Source of the DNA: PFJX01 sp044227325 | GTDB taxonomy: Bacteria; Pseudomonadota; Gammaproteobacteria; Burkholderiales; Thiobacillaceae | NCBI GenBank assembly: GCA_044227325.1 | Contig: JBGAFI010000001.1 | Coordinates: 434,001-498,000, forward strand | DNA length: 64,000 nucleotides | Direction of reading: 5' to 3' | Shown: in pieces, positions 30,801-36,877 of the stretch | Layout of the letters: the number at the start of each line of letters is the position of its first letter | Position numbering within the stretch: the first letter of the stretch is position 1 | Program-made: the position numbers and the translations under genes | The notes under the pieces: model-generated | What the model was told of the DNA's origin: nothing | Seen by the model: only the letters and a program-made list of their open reading frames with translations | Databases searched by the model: none

Positions 30801-33545
30801 GCCTACGACCCGGGCTTCGCCTATCACGCCACCGGCGTCCAGGCGGCCGCGCTCAAGACGGCCAACGGCTGGAGCGACGCCGATCTGGCCGCGTACGAGA
30901 CGGAACAGACGGCGGCCTATCATGCCGCCGCCCAGCGCTTCGGCGCCGGCGCCTACGTGGTCGGCTTCAAACCCGCGCTGTCCGATAGCGAGACGGCCGC
31001 CCTCTCCGACGGCGCCGTCTGGAGCGATGCCCAACTGAGCAACGCCCTGGCTGCCGGCCTGTTCCGGTCGGTGTCCGATACCGAGGTGCGCATCGAGGAT
31101 GCCAACGTCATCGGCCGGCACCTCACCCTGGAGGTGGGCAAGGACGTGGGCCTGGTGAAGACCACCCCGGTGGTGATTCGGCGCGGCACCAGCCCGGCCG
31201 CGCTGAGTCCCGAGGAAAAGCTCGCCCTGTTGACCGCGGAACGGGGCGACATCGAGATCGTCGGCGACGAACTCCGCATCCGCCAGTTGGAGGACGTGGA
31301 CGTCACCGCCTCGGGCCAGGTCAAGGCTTCCGCCCCGGGTGACATCCTGCTGGGCTCGGAGAGCAACCTGCTGATCGACCAGATCGACGCCCTCGGCGAG
31401 GTCCGCATCAAGACCGCCGCGAGCCTGTCCGGCGTGGCCGGCAAGACCCACGTGAGCGCGGCGCGCGCCATCCTGGAAGCCGGCGGCGGCGACCTGGGCA
31501 GCGCGGCGACCCCTATCGCGGTGGATCTGCGCGATGCCGGCATCCTGACCGCCCGCGCCGGACAGGATCTGTTCGTGCGCGAACTCACCGGTGACATGAC
31601 GGTGGAAAGCATATTCGCCAAGGGCGACGTGCATCTGCGGGCCCAGGGTTCCATCGTCGAGGCGAGCGCGGACACGGCCCTGGATGTGCGTGGCGACAAC
31701 GTCAGCCTGGAGGCCGGGGACACCATCGGCAAGCCCGGCGGCGACAATGCCCTCGACGTGGCGGTGGATGCCCTGGGCCGCCTGGACGCCATGGCTCCCA
31801 ACGGCATCTATCTCAACAGCACCGGGGCCAACGGCCAACTGGGCAACATCTCCACCGGCGGCGGCTTCCGCATGACCGTCGCCGCGGGCGGCATGACCGT
31901 GGTGGGCCTGGTCCAGGCCGGCCAGGAAGTGGTGCTGGGCGCCGCCGATGACCTCGAATTCGCCGGTGGCGGCATCGTCGCCGGCGGGCCGGTGACGGTG
32001 GAAGCGGGCCGGGACGGCACCGGTTCGCTCCTGATCGGCCAGCCCACCGGCGGCGGCGACGCCATCCATGCCGGCGGCCCGCTGCGGCTCGGCGCGGCGG
32101 ATGACGTCGTCATCGGCGCCGGAGTGCGCGGCGACGGCGACGCGGAAGTGGCGGCCGGCTTCGACGTGGCGGTCCGAGGCGGCACGCTGGAGGTCGCCGG
32201 CCGAGCCGACGTTTCGGCCGGCGGCGGCATCGAATTCATCGCGGGAACGCTGATCGCCAGTGGCGACGCCGGGCTTGCCAGCCTGAACGGCGACCTCACT
32301 GGCGACGCCGCCAGCCTGCTCCGAGTCGGAGGCGATCTCGATGCCGTATCCGGCCGGAACCTGAGCCTGATCGGTACCACTCAGGTCGGCGCGAACCTGC
32401 GAGCCCAGGCCGGCGTGGATCTGCGCCTGGCGGGCGAGACCACGGTGGGCGGCGAACTGAACCTGGCCGCCGGCCGTGACGCTAGCCTGGACGGCGTCAC
32501 CGGGGTGACGGGCGCGCTCGTCCTGCAGGCAGGCCGTGACAGCTCTACCGATGGCCAGATCGCCGTCGGTGGAAGCGCGGACCTGGGAGCGGGCAACGAT
32601 ATGCGCATGGCGGGGAACGTCGGCATTGCCGGCGCCCTCGGCGCGCGCGCCGGCAACGACGTAGCGGTGACGGGCGACGTTTCCGTGACGGGTGCCGTCG
32701 CCCTCGAAGCGGGACGGGATGCGGCCATCGGGGGCCAGCTGGCCACCCAGTCCGACGCCGCATTGGTCGCCGGCCGGGACATCCGCTTCACCGGCGGCCT
32801 CCTGGCCGCCCGAGGCGACGCCCGGGTGGCTGCCGGCGGGGCGGGCGCCGGCAGCGTGCGGGGGGATACCGCGCCCGGACCGGACCTGCGGGTGACCGGC
32901 CATGTCGACGTGAGCGCGCCGGATGCCATCGGCGCAGCCGGCGCGCCCCTGGAGATCGCCACGGACGGTGAAGTGGATCTCCAGGGCACCCGGGTGTTCG
33001 TCGCGATGAATCCCATCGCCGCCGGCAAGGAGGTGGTGTTCCGCATCAAGGGATCGCGCCAGGATCTGGCGGACGAGGTCGGGCTGGATGTCGTCGGCGC
33101 CGGCGATGTCGTGATGCAAAGCCTGCGCGCGGTGCTCGCCAATATCGCCACCGACGGTGACAACCTGAGCGTCCTCGCGGGCCACGCCGGCGATTTCGCG
33201 ACTTTCCGCACGCCGTTCTTCTTGGCACGCATTGACCACATCAATCGCAATCCAACCCCGGGTTTCGACGTGCGCGGCTTCACCCTGACAGGAGACTACA
33301 CGCTGGGTCTGCAACCCAATGAAGCCCATATCGGCGCCTATGTCATCAACCAGGATCCGAACCGCATCGTCTACAGCAACCCTGGCGGCAATGCCGACCA
33401 GGAGAATGGCGACAGTCTGCGCAGCCAGCAGTCCCAGTCCAACGTTCCCAACATCGCGGGCTTGCTCAACGGCGCGCCGGCCAGCGGTGAACTGGTGAGC
33501 GTGGATCCGGATCTTCTGAACGAGGAAGACTTGCTGGACGAGTAG
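18888..33545 (+). CDS. Giant LktA-type filamentous adhesin, TPS exoprotein 2 (TpsA)
   Basis: A 4885-residue paralogue of the exoprotein encoded at 2355-16619. ATG 18888 has GGAG seven bases upstream. A long signal peptide ends near SAHAA, followed by the TPS secretion domain with NSFSKFNV, HLPGQTSN and NPHGIVVGAGGVLNVGSL. The order of modules follows the paralogue: nearly 60-residue beta-helix repeats (about residues 1268-1691), an EF-hand-like DKDGDG loop (1205-1210), a short coiled-coil segment (nucleotides 28040-28220) and a helical insert (about 3909-4070). Distinctive features are a GCASVACG cysteine pair (3333/3338), a CDWC pair (3594/3597), and an array of eight 20-residue repeats near the C-terminus (4480-4639). 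The C-terminus is acidic (ends NEEDLLDE), without toxin motifs. The transporter gene begins about 60 bp downstream, so this is the classic tpsA-tpsB order. Confidence 0.94.
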   Translation: MSYAALGYLRQQYLCVLRRCAWFNAGMLSAGLMALPGVSAHAAGIVADGRTQTQVMVNGAITDITTQTMRGANAFNSFSKFNVETANTVNLHLPGQTSNLLNLVHDETSYINGLVNAYKGGKIGGNVFFFNPHGIVVGAGGVLNVGSLTLATPTPAYMDRLLSPAGVIDDAATAEALAGHIPLSQTGLVLVKGRINAADAVTLAGGNVDVAPGAQVFAGGRAQVAFADLVNVDGMAVAADVKMDGGVIRIVAAEDITVAGQVSADGVGDHANGGSVTVMAEGNATLASTGRASADAGTTGDGGFVEFSAKHDVNLDGNGLSAKANQGRAGHILIDPENLTWTGSGDDYYSHGAKITITADKKVTLDNVVVSSRNIGAAADTRSNHQTLASQGDSGDIEVTAKDIEIKNGSQLLANADNGHAAGKITIAATDNQSTPAFGSLEDSIAKISIKNAVIKGGDVSIKAVANDKWVWTGNEYADTVLDFLGSLRVGANVTFSTAHATVEVDDGAQIDAKGSLDIESHATADASMKVMSTLVGFGYGETDSQAKVTIGNATLGSDAAMTLKSQADSTLSVNVDTVNTGSFNNLASSASKYANFAFAVGIGNQSAETTVTSAATISRASSLDVEATGEKSHGVAASGGSFKDGVAAAGISVLITDTTMTASLGGNVTAGKVTVKAALADDASTEISAAAGTAGSPDLQEAITSARPVDEILFEKLSDFVAAAPDTDSRSGSSGKLGLSAAFAWVDSTTDVKAEVAGGARVTTPGSLDVVANATESLNFETSAAVDQRDLDTQLPDDTQTAEDKKKVAISASVLVAKVKHHADALIGDNAVISAGGPVTVRADAILSPFWQQWVDLVDEFKNMKWKDADAWVKLGSAVYDVLGDPINATTWTQTAVESEKLGFAGAVDFFTVDQKATAKIGNASINASSVNPTADQDVNVIATASQGTLNLVGVPEFDPTSAPGSNSSSGSAGFGGSYLQYNLSGGTDASIASGANVRADDVVVLADTNFDQINVAESVGKAAKVSINGAFSLVDTDVHTIAQIGAGGSMTANDVLVKAADDSLVINVGGGVGRSQSVGVGLSVAINELDREVRAIVGNRAGETATGGTMTLSGNLLVDAHAGSTQGAFTVAGSGPSGQEKDDAKGGDGKKSNAKDGGQQGKSGVGISGAAAVNLINDTTAATIADLNTITVSGSAASSVAVDKDGDGTADETVNLAKGLTEKAKNDALVLAGAGSLTVAQDKSAGLAGAFTWNELVKDTRATLSDATVTVHNGAVNLDADNTGAMWSISAGGAVAGKVGIAGSVSYSTIDNVTEAAIDNADVDADSTVVLDAKDDSDIRSVAGAVSYGGKAGIGAAVSINTVDSDTTARISGAGKTVGGDAGVSATATNDNSIVAVAAALGASQGVAVSGSVTWNVISNNTEASLNGATVTSSGNAVNLDADDTADILAISGSVALSTNQASVGIAGSYNEIDNETYARATGGSLSGTGVRLEATENADIQAIAVAGSGSAKAGVTGSLGVNTIGNITQASTSATTVNTAGDATVRAKDTSKIQSITGAAAVGGNGAVGASGSYNHIGSTVTAKISGGTVDAANVLVDAERSATLDVWAISGSGGGTAGFAGSIALNDIGGVTTAAIDGGADVEASGNALVTAQADDQISSQAGGLAFGGSFGGAGAIAFNDVHSDTLAQVAGTNTRVTALGNGGVAQVDNGSLTAFDSSKLPSQQTLSTRQLKDNVRGAAVVASSTSQVQNFAVSAGGGGSTGVAGTVSVAMMTGYTSAEVVDGASLNAGFGGGEQEARVAAYHHDYLGSGTGGVGVGADAGAGGAMDTLIASHVTTAEVRDATVQGRKAVRVDAGSSTEIAQAVIGLGGGTYAGLSGSIGLILQEGKTQALVDNGDLNSKGDLTVEATSEMNADIFAGAVSLSGVAGFGLTGIVSVYDQTTQAIVGDGSNLNANATTRVKAKNDVDQDVIAGTASAAGGVGVAGTVNVAVIKGNTLAVVGAKSDAGQAASHVNADAAYGGAGQDVIVEAKDTTRVDDYLGGLGIGLGGAGVGAAVDVVMVNNGASAEVRSGSVTADRDITVQANTERMLDSFTIAAAGGSTTGISGAVSVLTAGSRPDDDAEGESGSSLGEVARYVSANAFGNQMDSDAGGTSASRDRANAARARANVSNDMNAPAADYSAKAYAAAGTTLTAGRDATVSAHNATDTDAIAVGVAVSGGFSLGGGVALSFVDDKTEAEADGIIRADRNVTVSAGDGQLTDTQGLVLDVGDIHINQRTAASKLLTFAGGGGVVGLGASVAIQDKTSKANAKVGAGADLTANGTAAAEPGGVTGLITVDAGIQHDLESTAFGAAVGLGGIGAAIAYTTLDGEANALVGNGAHLTGKAMDVHGHSKTDSDVSATAAAGGLFSGAGADADAEDKSSAKARIGDNAVIRTGTGLAQVRADVDPVAKAQALGVAVSASVSIGVSLADATVETRAEAGTGTGTDVKAGALTVQAETRLRGKTAESDATAGAGGLLLGAGASDANSVVRTDTVAEVGSGNKIDVTDEFKVKADSDTYADADVTGINVGLLAGGSNNAKARTDTETYATVGDNPTIKAHTVKVDADSNDTLRANTVAGAGGLGVLVASKAETDADAHTHARLGGPTGTGGTIDAVLVEVGAAQHVNFNARADSTSASAIGYSGARAVNHVDTDTRAILGPMVTVNAEDFSAQAWNDILKPELASGYNVDSGSGGLLNAAAARSESFIRNSALVEIQDGAKVDVEVAGITPVGALDLAAWNQVEAHDVVRLDSGGAIAIAKAESEIRNDKNDAIVRVGPNATLLSDGDINLSTRTESELHSAARSKTYGLAGAAEGESASLIKADNRVELLAGAKVEAWGDLHLMAGTDRAEGNDLYADAETRLWNYTALPVETDPDADGTIIQHNTIDIAAGAQARAVKSVYLTATEGDHRTRGFGEGTDAYRETLSAIGEFFGADTSSLKITGGSTYDNANALGGLDPSSGVNVDGEVHAGIHHLQYLTLDSDGLTVLKQSDGVTFYLENGVSLADLLQAEIQALKAKKEALQKAAADYASTSADATSAADAAAGIGGDINVLEAQLAAIGGGVKVDFVHVNPITALTGDVRVTGRYLIGDNGVLDAPGDVRIDIVNRSTRFMTTSTLTIPDGQGGQVTFNGLGVSSTAEINQRNAIGRTASNMTVLNADTSPKPVIDVRNTNGNDSPTGQPAQLWMLGDVTNLRGEANANSQGTLRVSANIDAETVNIATGGDFIKTYTPGFTHQGGNPISRLGSLPDDRQNYANTVGSIPNPIRTDGSASSLGDYDSDSADPGCASVACGTTIAGNNVYISAEKLNINGVIQAGLPDRAMTIDAALLNAVNPDAAVHGQNTKNSAAISSLRAKWLSGDHSQQFLSLNEPAAGSSAIRVSYDAANDRLQLDNVRMGGGHMELFGNIFSTGNGELRVMDGYGRINVSNSTAYDLAVGRVDTGAGVEGVIKITDTAKRIVNGVLDVSGNATGGKPLVTQITRLGDTVYTHDNQTADGSVTHQVSSIGGRVSSYAPVTNRRFNWINGRKTFNKVTDVYETNSLRLLTDCDWCEADSNPDPVHTAVTTTTQRLTGDWLSTGESASLKDYEFDYTRYTSPVVRTDDYHEVTESAITSPGVTWGYHVKDKHTTVDQWTVYEYYQHSLDASKTVNVTFTGYDTANVNVNAGTGKLLLGGLVRGLTGDTTLNGGAGIEALNGDARVVAGNLTLTSANGAIGSAANPIQIDLTDADPAKGLADGKVTATAPLGVALKEISGDLRAATIRASNGDVRLTADRNLRGTTNGTTVTGNNLNLVSISGEIGSDAAPLIVDTQGNATTLTADAAGNIHLREATGDLRVVQVRSEAGDVRLSVPNGSLLDANSAEVVDESTRDQLLALWDEMRLTGAKAEQARDQGLQAQEGRLKQEYETYFQMRNLRRQADGGYVADAYDPGFAYHATGVQAAALKTANGWSDADLAAYETEQTAAYHAAAQRFGAGAYVVGFKPALSDSETAALSDGAVWSDAQLSNALAAGLFRSVSDTEVRIEDANVIGRHLTLEVGKDVGLVKTTPVVIRRGTSPAALSPEEKLALLTAERGDIEIVGDELRIRQLEDVDVTASGQVKASAPGDILLGSESNLLIDQIDALGEVRIKTAASLSGVAGKTHVSAARAILEAGGGDLGSAATPIAVDLRDAGILTARAGQDLFVRELTGDMTVESIFAKGDVHLRAQGSIVEASADTALDVRGDNVSLEAGDTIGKPGGDNALDVAVDALGRLDAMAPNGIYLNSTGANGQLGNISTGGGFRMTVAAGGMTVVGLVQAGQEVVLGAADDLEFAGGGIVAGGPVTVEAGRDGTGSLLIGQPTGGGDAIHAGGPLRLGAADDVVIGAGVRGDGDAEVAAGFDVAVRGGTLEVAGRADVSAGGGIEFIAGTLIASGDAGLASLNGDLTGDAASLLRVGGDLDAVSGRNLSLIGTTQVGANLRAQAGVDLRLAGETTVGGELNLAAGRDASLDGVTGVTGALVLQAGRDSSTDGQIAVGGSADLGAGNDMRMAGNVGIAGALGARAGNDVAVTGDVSVTGAVALEAGRDAAIGGQLATQSDAALVAGRDIRFTGGLLAARGDARVAAGGAGAGSVRGDTAPGPDLRVTGHVDVSAPDAIGAAGAPLEIATDGEVDLQGTRVFVAMNPIAAGKEVVFRIKGSRQDLADEVGLDVVGAGDVVMQSLRAVLANIATDGDNLSVLAGHAGDFATFRTPFFLARIDHINRNPTPGFDVRGFTLTGDYTLGLQPNEAHIGAYVINQDPNRIVYSNPGGNADQENGDSLRSQQSQSNVPNIAGLLNGAPASGELVSVDPDLLNEEDLLDE
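22690..23960 (+). repeat. Degenerate tandem beta-helix repeats in exoprotein 2
   Basis: These degenerate units of nearly 60 residues (about residues 1268-1691) match, module by module, those in exoprotein 1. Examples are VAGAVSYGGKAGIGAAVSINTV and VTGSLGVNTIGNITQA, each followed by a VxLDAxDxxDI-type strand. They are expected to form coils of a right-handed beta-helix stalk. Confidence 0.7.
32325..32804 (+). repeat. Eight 20-residue (60-bp period) repeats near the C-terminus of exoprotein 2
   Basis: Residues 4480-4639 form eight consecutive 20-residue units with consensus VxGxLxLxAGRDxxxxGxxx. Examples are VGGELNLAAGRDASLDGVTG and VTGAVALEAGRDAAIGGQLA. Seven keep the exact 20-residue register; the last is one residue longer. 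Twenty residues is about one coil of a FHA-like beta-helix. No comparable array was found in exoprotein 1. Confidence 0.85.
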
Positions 33546-33606
33546 ATAATGTTAACAATCCCTCGGCCCCGCGGCCGTGGGCGTGTGCCCGCTCTTGGAG
33601 AAGCTC

Positions 33607-35277
33607 TTGATAACCCGAAATGCCCTAGTCCGGACCGGCATCGTCCTGTCCCTGGTCAGCCATGCCGCCCTGGCTGTCGATCCGCCCAACGCGGGCGCGG
33701 TGAACCGGCTGGAACGCGAACAACTTGAGCGCCTGCTCCAGGAGCGCCGCCTACAGCAGGAGGTCATCAAACCCGATATCGCTCTGCCCGCGGCACCCTC
33801 TCCGGGCGCCGTGTCCCAGGTGCGCAACATCCCCGTCAAAGGCTTCAAGGTCGATGCCTCGGAAATCCTCAGCCTGGAGGAAATCCGCGCGGTCCTGGCC
33901 CCTTACGAAAACCGGACGCTGAGCCTGGCTGATCTGATGGACGCCGTGGCTGCGCTCAACAAACTGTACGCGGAAAGGAACATGCCCACTGCCCGGGCTT
34001 TCCTGCCGCCCCAGCAAATCGAGGACGGCATCGTCGCCATCCGGCTGGTGGAAGCCAGGCTGAGCGAAATCCACATGGGGCCGATGTCCCAGGTCTCGCC
34101 CGTTTTCGTCGGCGAGCGCCTGACGCTTGCGCCAGGAGACTTGATGTCAGTGGGCAGGCTGGAGAACGATCTGGTCCGCTTCAATCGTCTTCATGACGTG
34201 CAATTGCGCGCCAGCGTCCAGGCTGGCAAGGAGAGGGGCACCACCGATATCCAGTTGGAGGCGGCGGAGCCCAAACGCTACCAGTTCTCCCTGTTCACCG
34301 ACAACGCTGGCCGCTATACCGTGGGCCAATATCGGGCGGGTTTGACCGCGCGGATCGCCGGCCTGACCGGGCACGGCGACAACCTGCTGTTCACCGCCAT
34401 CACAGGGGAGGGCAGCGACAGCTATTACCTGGGGTATTCGGTCCCGCTCAACAAGGATGACCTGAAACTGGACCTTGCGGTCAGCCATGGCGGCATCAAC
34501 GTTGTTGAGGGCGGTTTCGCGCCACTGGACGTGAGCGGTCTGTCTCAGGAGTTCGACATCGGCCTGAGCAAACCACTGATTGTAGAAAGCCAACGGCTTC
34601 TCAACCTGTATGGCCGCCTCGCGCTCAAGGAATCCATCAGCAAATTCGGTGGTGCCACCCAGCAGAACCAGGATCTGCGGGTGTTCACGATGGGCCTTTC
34701 GGGCGAGCGTCTGGGGAACGAGACGGCCTGGACCTATGACCTGAACTTGAACCTGGGAGTGACCGACCTGGGCGGTGAGGACAGCTTCTTCGCGTTGCGC
34801 GGCAACACCGCTTGGCTAAAGCGGGTGGGAACCCGTTCCCAGCTTCTGTTGCGTGGCGCCGTGCAGTTGTCTCCGACCTACACGATCCCCTCCGCCGAGC
34901 AGTTCCAGTTGGGTGGCAGCGCCAGCGTGCGCGGCTACTCCGAAGGCTTGCTGTCAGGCCGCAGCGGCTACCTGGTGAGTGGGGAGTGGCGCTATGCGCT
35001 CCAGGATCCGGAGGAATACCTGCTCCAGCATCCGGACACCCCGGCGCTCACCGGTGTGCTGTTCCTGGACCATGGCGGGGCGTTTCCCTACCGGGCGACG
35101 CCGCTCAAAGATGTCACCGCGAGTGATTTCCTGACCGGCGTGGGTCTGGGTTTGAACGTGGACTGGAAGAGCCGGGTCAGCGCGCGCTTCGCCCTGGGCT
35201 GGCCGCTTCGCGCCAACGCGACCGAGGAGCGGCCCCAGGAACCCCGTCTGCACGCGTCCCTGTCCATCAACTGGTGA
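33607..35277 (+). CDS. TpsB outer-membrane transporter (FhaC/ShlB/HecB family)
   Basis: This 556-residue Omp85-family protein translocates TpsA exoproteins across the outer membrane. TTG 33607 is preferred as start: GGAG lies six bases upstream and it gives a clean signal peptide ending ALVRTGIVLSLVSHAALA. A GTG at 33577 (ten residues longer) lacks a ribosome site. A Glu/Arg/Gln-rich helix follows (about residues 33-58), then a POTRA domain (about 71-150, starting QVRNIPVKGF). The rest is a 16-strand beta-barrel ending in an aromatic residue (SINW). The lid-loop signature VRGY is at 441-444. It is the only transporter visible for two exoproteins, and its gene follows exoprotein gene 2 by about 60 bp, probably in one transcript. 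The stop is four bases from the convergent dapE stop. Confidence 0.94.
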   Translation: MITRNALVRTGIVLSLVSHAALAVDPPNAGAVNRLEREQLERLLQERRLQQEVIKPDIALPAAPSPGAVSQVRNIPVKGFKVDASEILSLEEIRAVLAPYENRTLSLADLMDAVAALNKLYAERNMPTARAFLPPQQIEDGIVAIRLVEARLSEIHMGPMSQVSPVFVGERLTLAPGDLMSVGRLENDLVRFNRLHDVQLRASVQAGKERGTTDIQLEAAEPKRYQFSLFTDNAGRYTVGQYRAGLTARIAGLTGHGDNLLFTAITGEGSDSYYLGYSVPLNKDDLKLDLAVSHGGINVVEGGFAPLDVSGLSQEFDIGLSKPLIVESQRLLNLYGRLALKESISKFGGATQQNQDLRVFTMGLSGERLGNETAWTYDLNLNLGVTDLGGEDSFFALRGNTAWLKRVGTRSQLLLRGAVQLSPTYTIPSAEQFQLGGSASVRGYSEGLLSGRSGYLVSGEWRYALQDPEEYLLQHPDTPALTGVLFLDHGGAFPYRATPLKDVTASDFLTGVGLGLNVDWKSRVSARFALGWPLRANATEERPQEPRLHASLSINW

Positions 35278-35281
35278 CAGC

Positions 35282-36415
35282 TTAGGGTTTGAGCAAGCGT
35301 TCCAGCGTGCCGAGGTAGACCCGGGCCAATTGATCCAGTTCGGCCACTCCCACGTTCTCGTCGATCTTGTGGATGCTGGCGTTGATGGGACCGAATTCCA
35401 CGACCTCGCTGGCGATGTCGGCGATGAAGCGGCCGTCGGAGGTGCCGCCGGTGGTCGACAGTTCCGGCGTGACGCCGGTCACCTCGACGATGGCCGAGGA
35501 TAAGGCCTCCACCAGCTTGCCGCGCGGCGTCAGGAAAGGCTTGGCGCCGATCTCCCACTCCAGGTCGTAATCCAGATGGTGTTTATCCAGAATGGCCGCG
35601 ACCCGGGCTTGCAGGCTTTCCACCGGGCTGGCGGTGCCGTGGCGGAAGTTGAAGGCGATGTCGGCGTGGCCGGGTATCACGTTCATGGCGCCGGTGCCGC
35701 TGTGCATGTTGGAGATCTGCCAGGTGGTGGGCGGAAAGTACTCGTTGCCCGCGTCCCAGGTGGTCGCGGCCAGTTCGGCGATGGCGGGGGCGGCCAGATG
35801 GATTGGGTTCCTGCCCAGATGGGGATAGGCGATGTGGGCCTGGGTGCCCTTGACCCGCAGCCGGCCGTGCAGGGAACCGCGCCGGCCATTCTTCATCATG
35901 TCGCCGAAGCGGGTCACGCACGTGGGCTCGCCGACGATGCAGGCGTCGATGCGCTCGTTGCGCGCGGCGAGGCGTTCAACAACCTTGATCGTGCCGTCCA
36001 CGGCGGGGCCTTCCTCGTCCGAGGTGATCAGCCAGGCGATGGAACCGTCATGATCCGGGTGGGCGGCGAGGAAAGCCTCCACGGCGGCCAGGAAGGCGGC
36101 GATGGAGCCTTTCATGTCCGCCGCGCCGCGCCCGTATAGCTGGCCGTCCCGCTCCACGGGAACGAAGGGATCGCTGTGCCATCGTTCCAGCGGCCCGGTG
36201 GGCACCACGTCGGTGTGGCCGGCGAAGCAGACCAGGGGCGCCGCGTCGCCCCTGCGCGCCCAGATATTGCTGACATCGCCGCTGACGAGCGGCTCGATGA
36301 CGAAGCCCAGCGCGGCCAGCCTGGCGGCCAGCCAGGTTTGGCAACCCGCGTCCTCCGGTGTGACGGAACGGCGGCCGATCAGCTCGCGCGCGTATTCCAG
36401 CGTCTTACTTGCCAT
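35282..36415 (-). CDS. dapE: Succinyl-diaminopimelate desuccinylase
   Basis: A 377-residue M20-family metallopeptidase-type amidohydrolase that converts N-succinyl-LL-2,6-diaminopimelate to LL-diaminopimelate and succinate in lysine and peptidoglycan precursor synthesis. The metal-binding signatures are visible: FAGHTDVVPTG (His and Asp ligands), GRGAADMKGS, and SDEEGPAVDGT with the catalytic Glu. The conserved C-terminal segment STTGGTSDGRFI and the final EFGPIN block support DapE rather than ArgE. Length matches the family (375-380). The ATG overlaps the end of the DUF302 gene by 11 bp, indicating translational coupling as the last gene of a three-gene operon. Confidence 0.97.
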   Translation of the reverse strand: MASKTLEYARELIGRRSVTPEDAGCQTWLAARLAALGFVIEPLVSGDVSNIWARRGDAAPLVCFAGHTDVVPTGPLERWHSDPFVPVERDGQLYGRGAADMKGSIAAFLAAVEAFLAAHPDHDGSIAWLITSDEEGPAVDGTIKVVERLAARNERIDACIVGEPTCVTRFGDMMKNGRRGSLHGRLRVKGTQAHIAYPHLGRNPIHLAAPAIAELAATTWDAGNEYFPPTTWQISNMHSGTGAMNVIPGHADIAFNFRHGTASPVESLQARVAAILDKHHLDYDLEWEIGAKPFLTPRGKLVEALSSAIVEVTGVTPELSTTGGTSDGRFIADIASEVVEFGPINASIHKIDENVGVAELDQLARVYLGTLERLLKP

Positions 36416-36875
36416 TGAAAGCCGCCTCGATGGCCTGGATGACTTCGTCCTCGGCTTCCTTGAGCACCTTTTCAGCGCGGCTGCCGGCGGCGATCGCCGT
36501 GGGACGGTTGAACAGGGCGGTGGTGATGCCGGACTTATGGGTCAGGGTGAGGTGAAGCGGGCACAAGCCGAGCAGGGAAGGGTCCAGGTTGCTCACCTGA
36601 TTGACGTACCAGCCGTTGCAGAACACCAGGGCGGTGAAACCTTCCAACTGGTTGCGGTTGTAGTCCTCGCCCCAGCGTTTAGCCATGCCTTTCAGGTTCT
36701 CCGAGATGGGGAGCTCGTCCACGACGGCGTAGCCCGCGTCATCCAGCTTGCGCGTGACCGCCCGCACCGCTTCGTCCAGGCCCATCTTGGCGGACTTCTC
36801 GAAAACCGCCGGATTCGCGGCAATCGAAGAACAGGAAAATACTATTGAAACAATAAACAACAGAAGCTTTTTCAA
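36405..36875 (-). CDS. Secreted DUF302-domain protein
   Basis: This 156-residue protein starts at TTG 36875, with GGAG seven bases upstream and only two bases after the stop of the upstream arsC-like gene. The resulting N-terminus, KKLLLFIVSIVFSCSSIAA, is a good Sec signal peptide, so the product is probably periplasmic. The mature part matches DUF302: a conserved LVFCNGWYVNQVSNLDPSLL stretch and CPLHLTL, followed by a variable RPTAIAAGS segment and a C-terminal helix. DUF302 proteins are small and often occur with sulfur or thiol-redox genes; the biochemical role is unknown. The unusual start codon and tight coupling suggest its level depends on translation of the upstream gene. Confidence 0.85.
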   Translation of the reverse strand: MKKLLLFIVSIVFSCSSIAANPAVFEKSAKMGLDEAVRAVTRKLDDAGYAVVDELPISENLKGMAKRWGEDYNRNQLEGFTALVFCNGWYVNQVSNLDPSLLGLCPLHLTLTHKSGITTALFNRPTAIAAGSRAEKVLKEAEDEVIQAIEAAFNGK

Positions 36876-36877
36876 GC

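Noticed and set aside
2355..35277. Genomic island or prophage carrying the adhesin locus
   Set aside because: No integrase, transposase, tRNA attachment site or direct repeats were seen at its borders, and base composition matches the neighbours apart from the short AT-rich promoter region.
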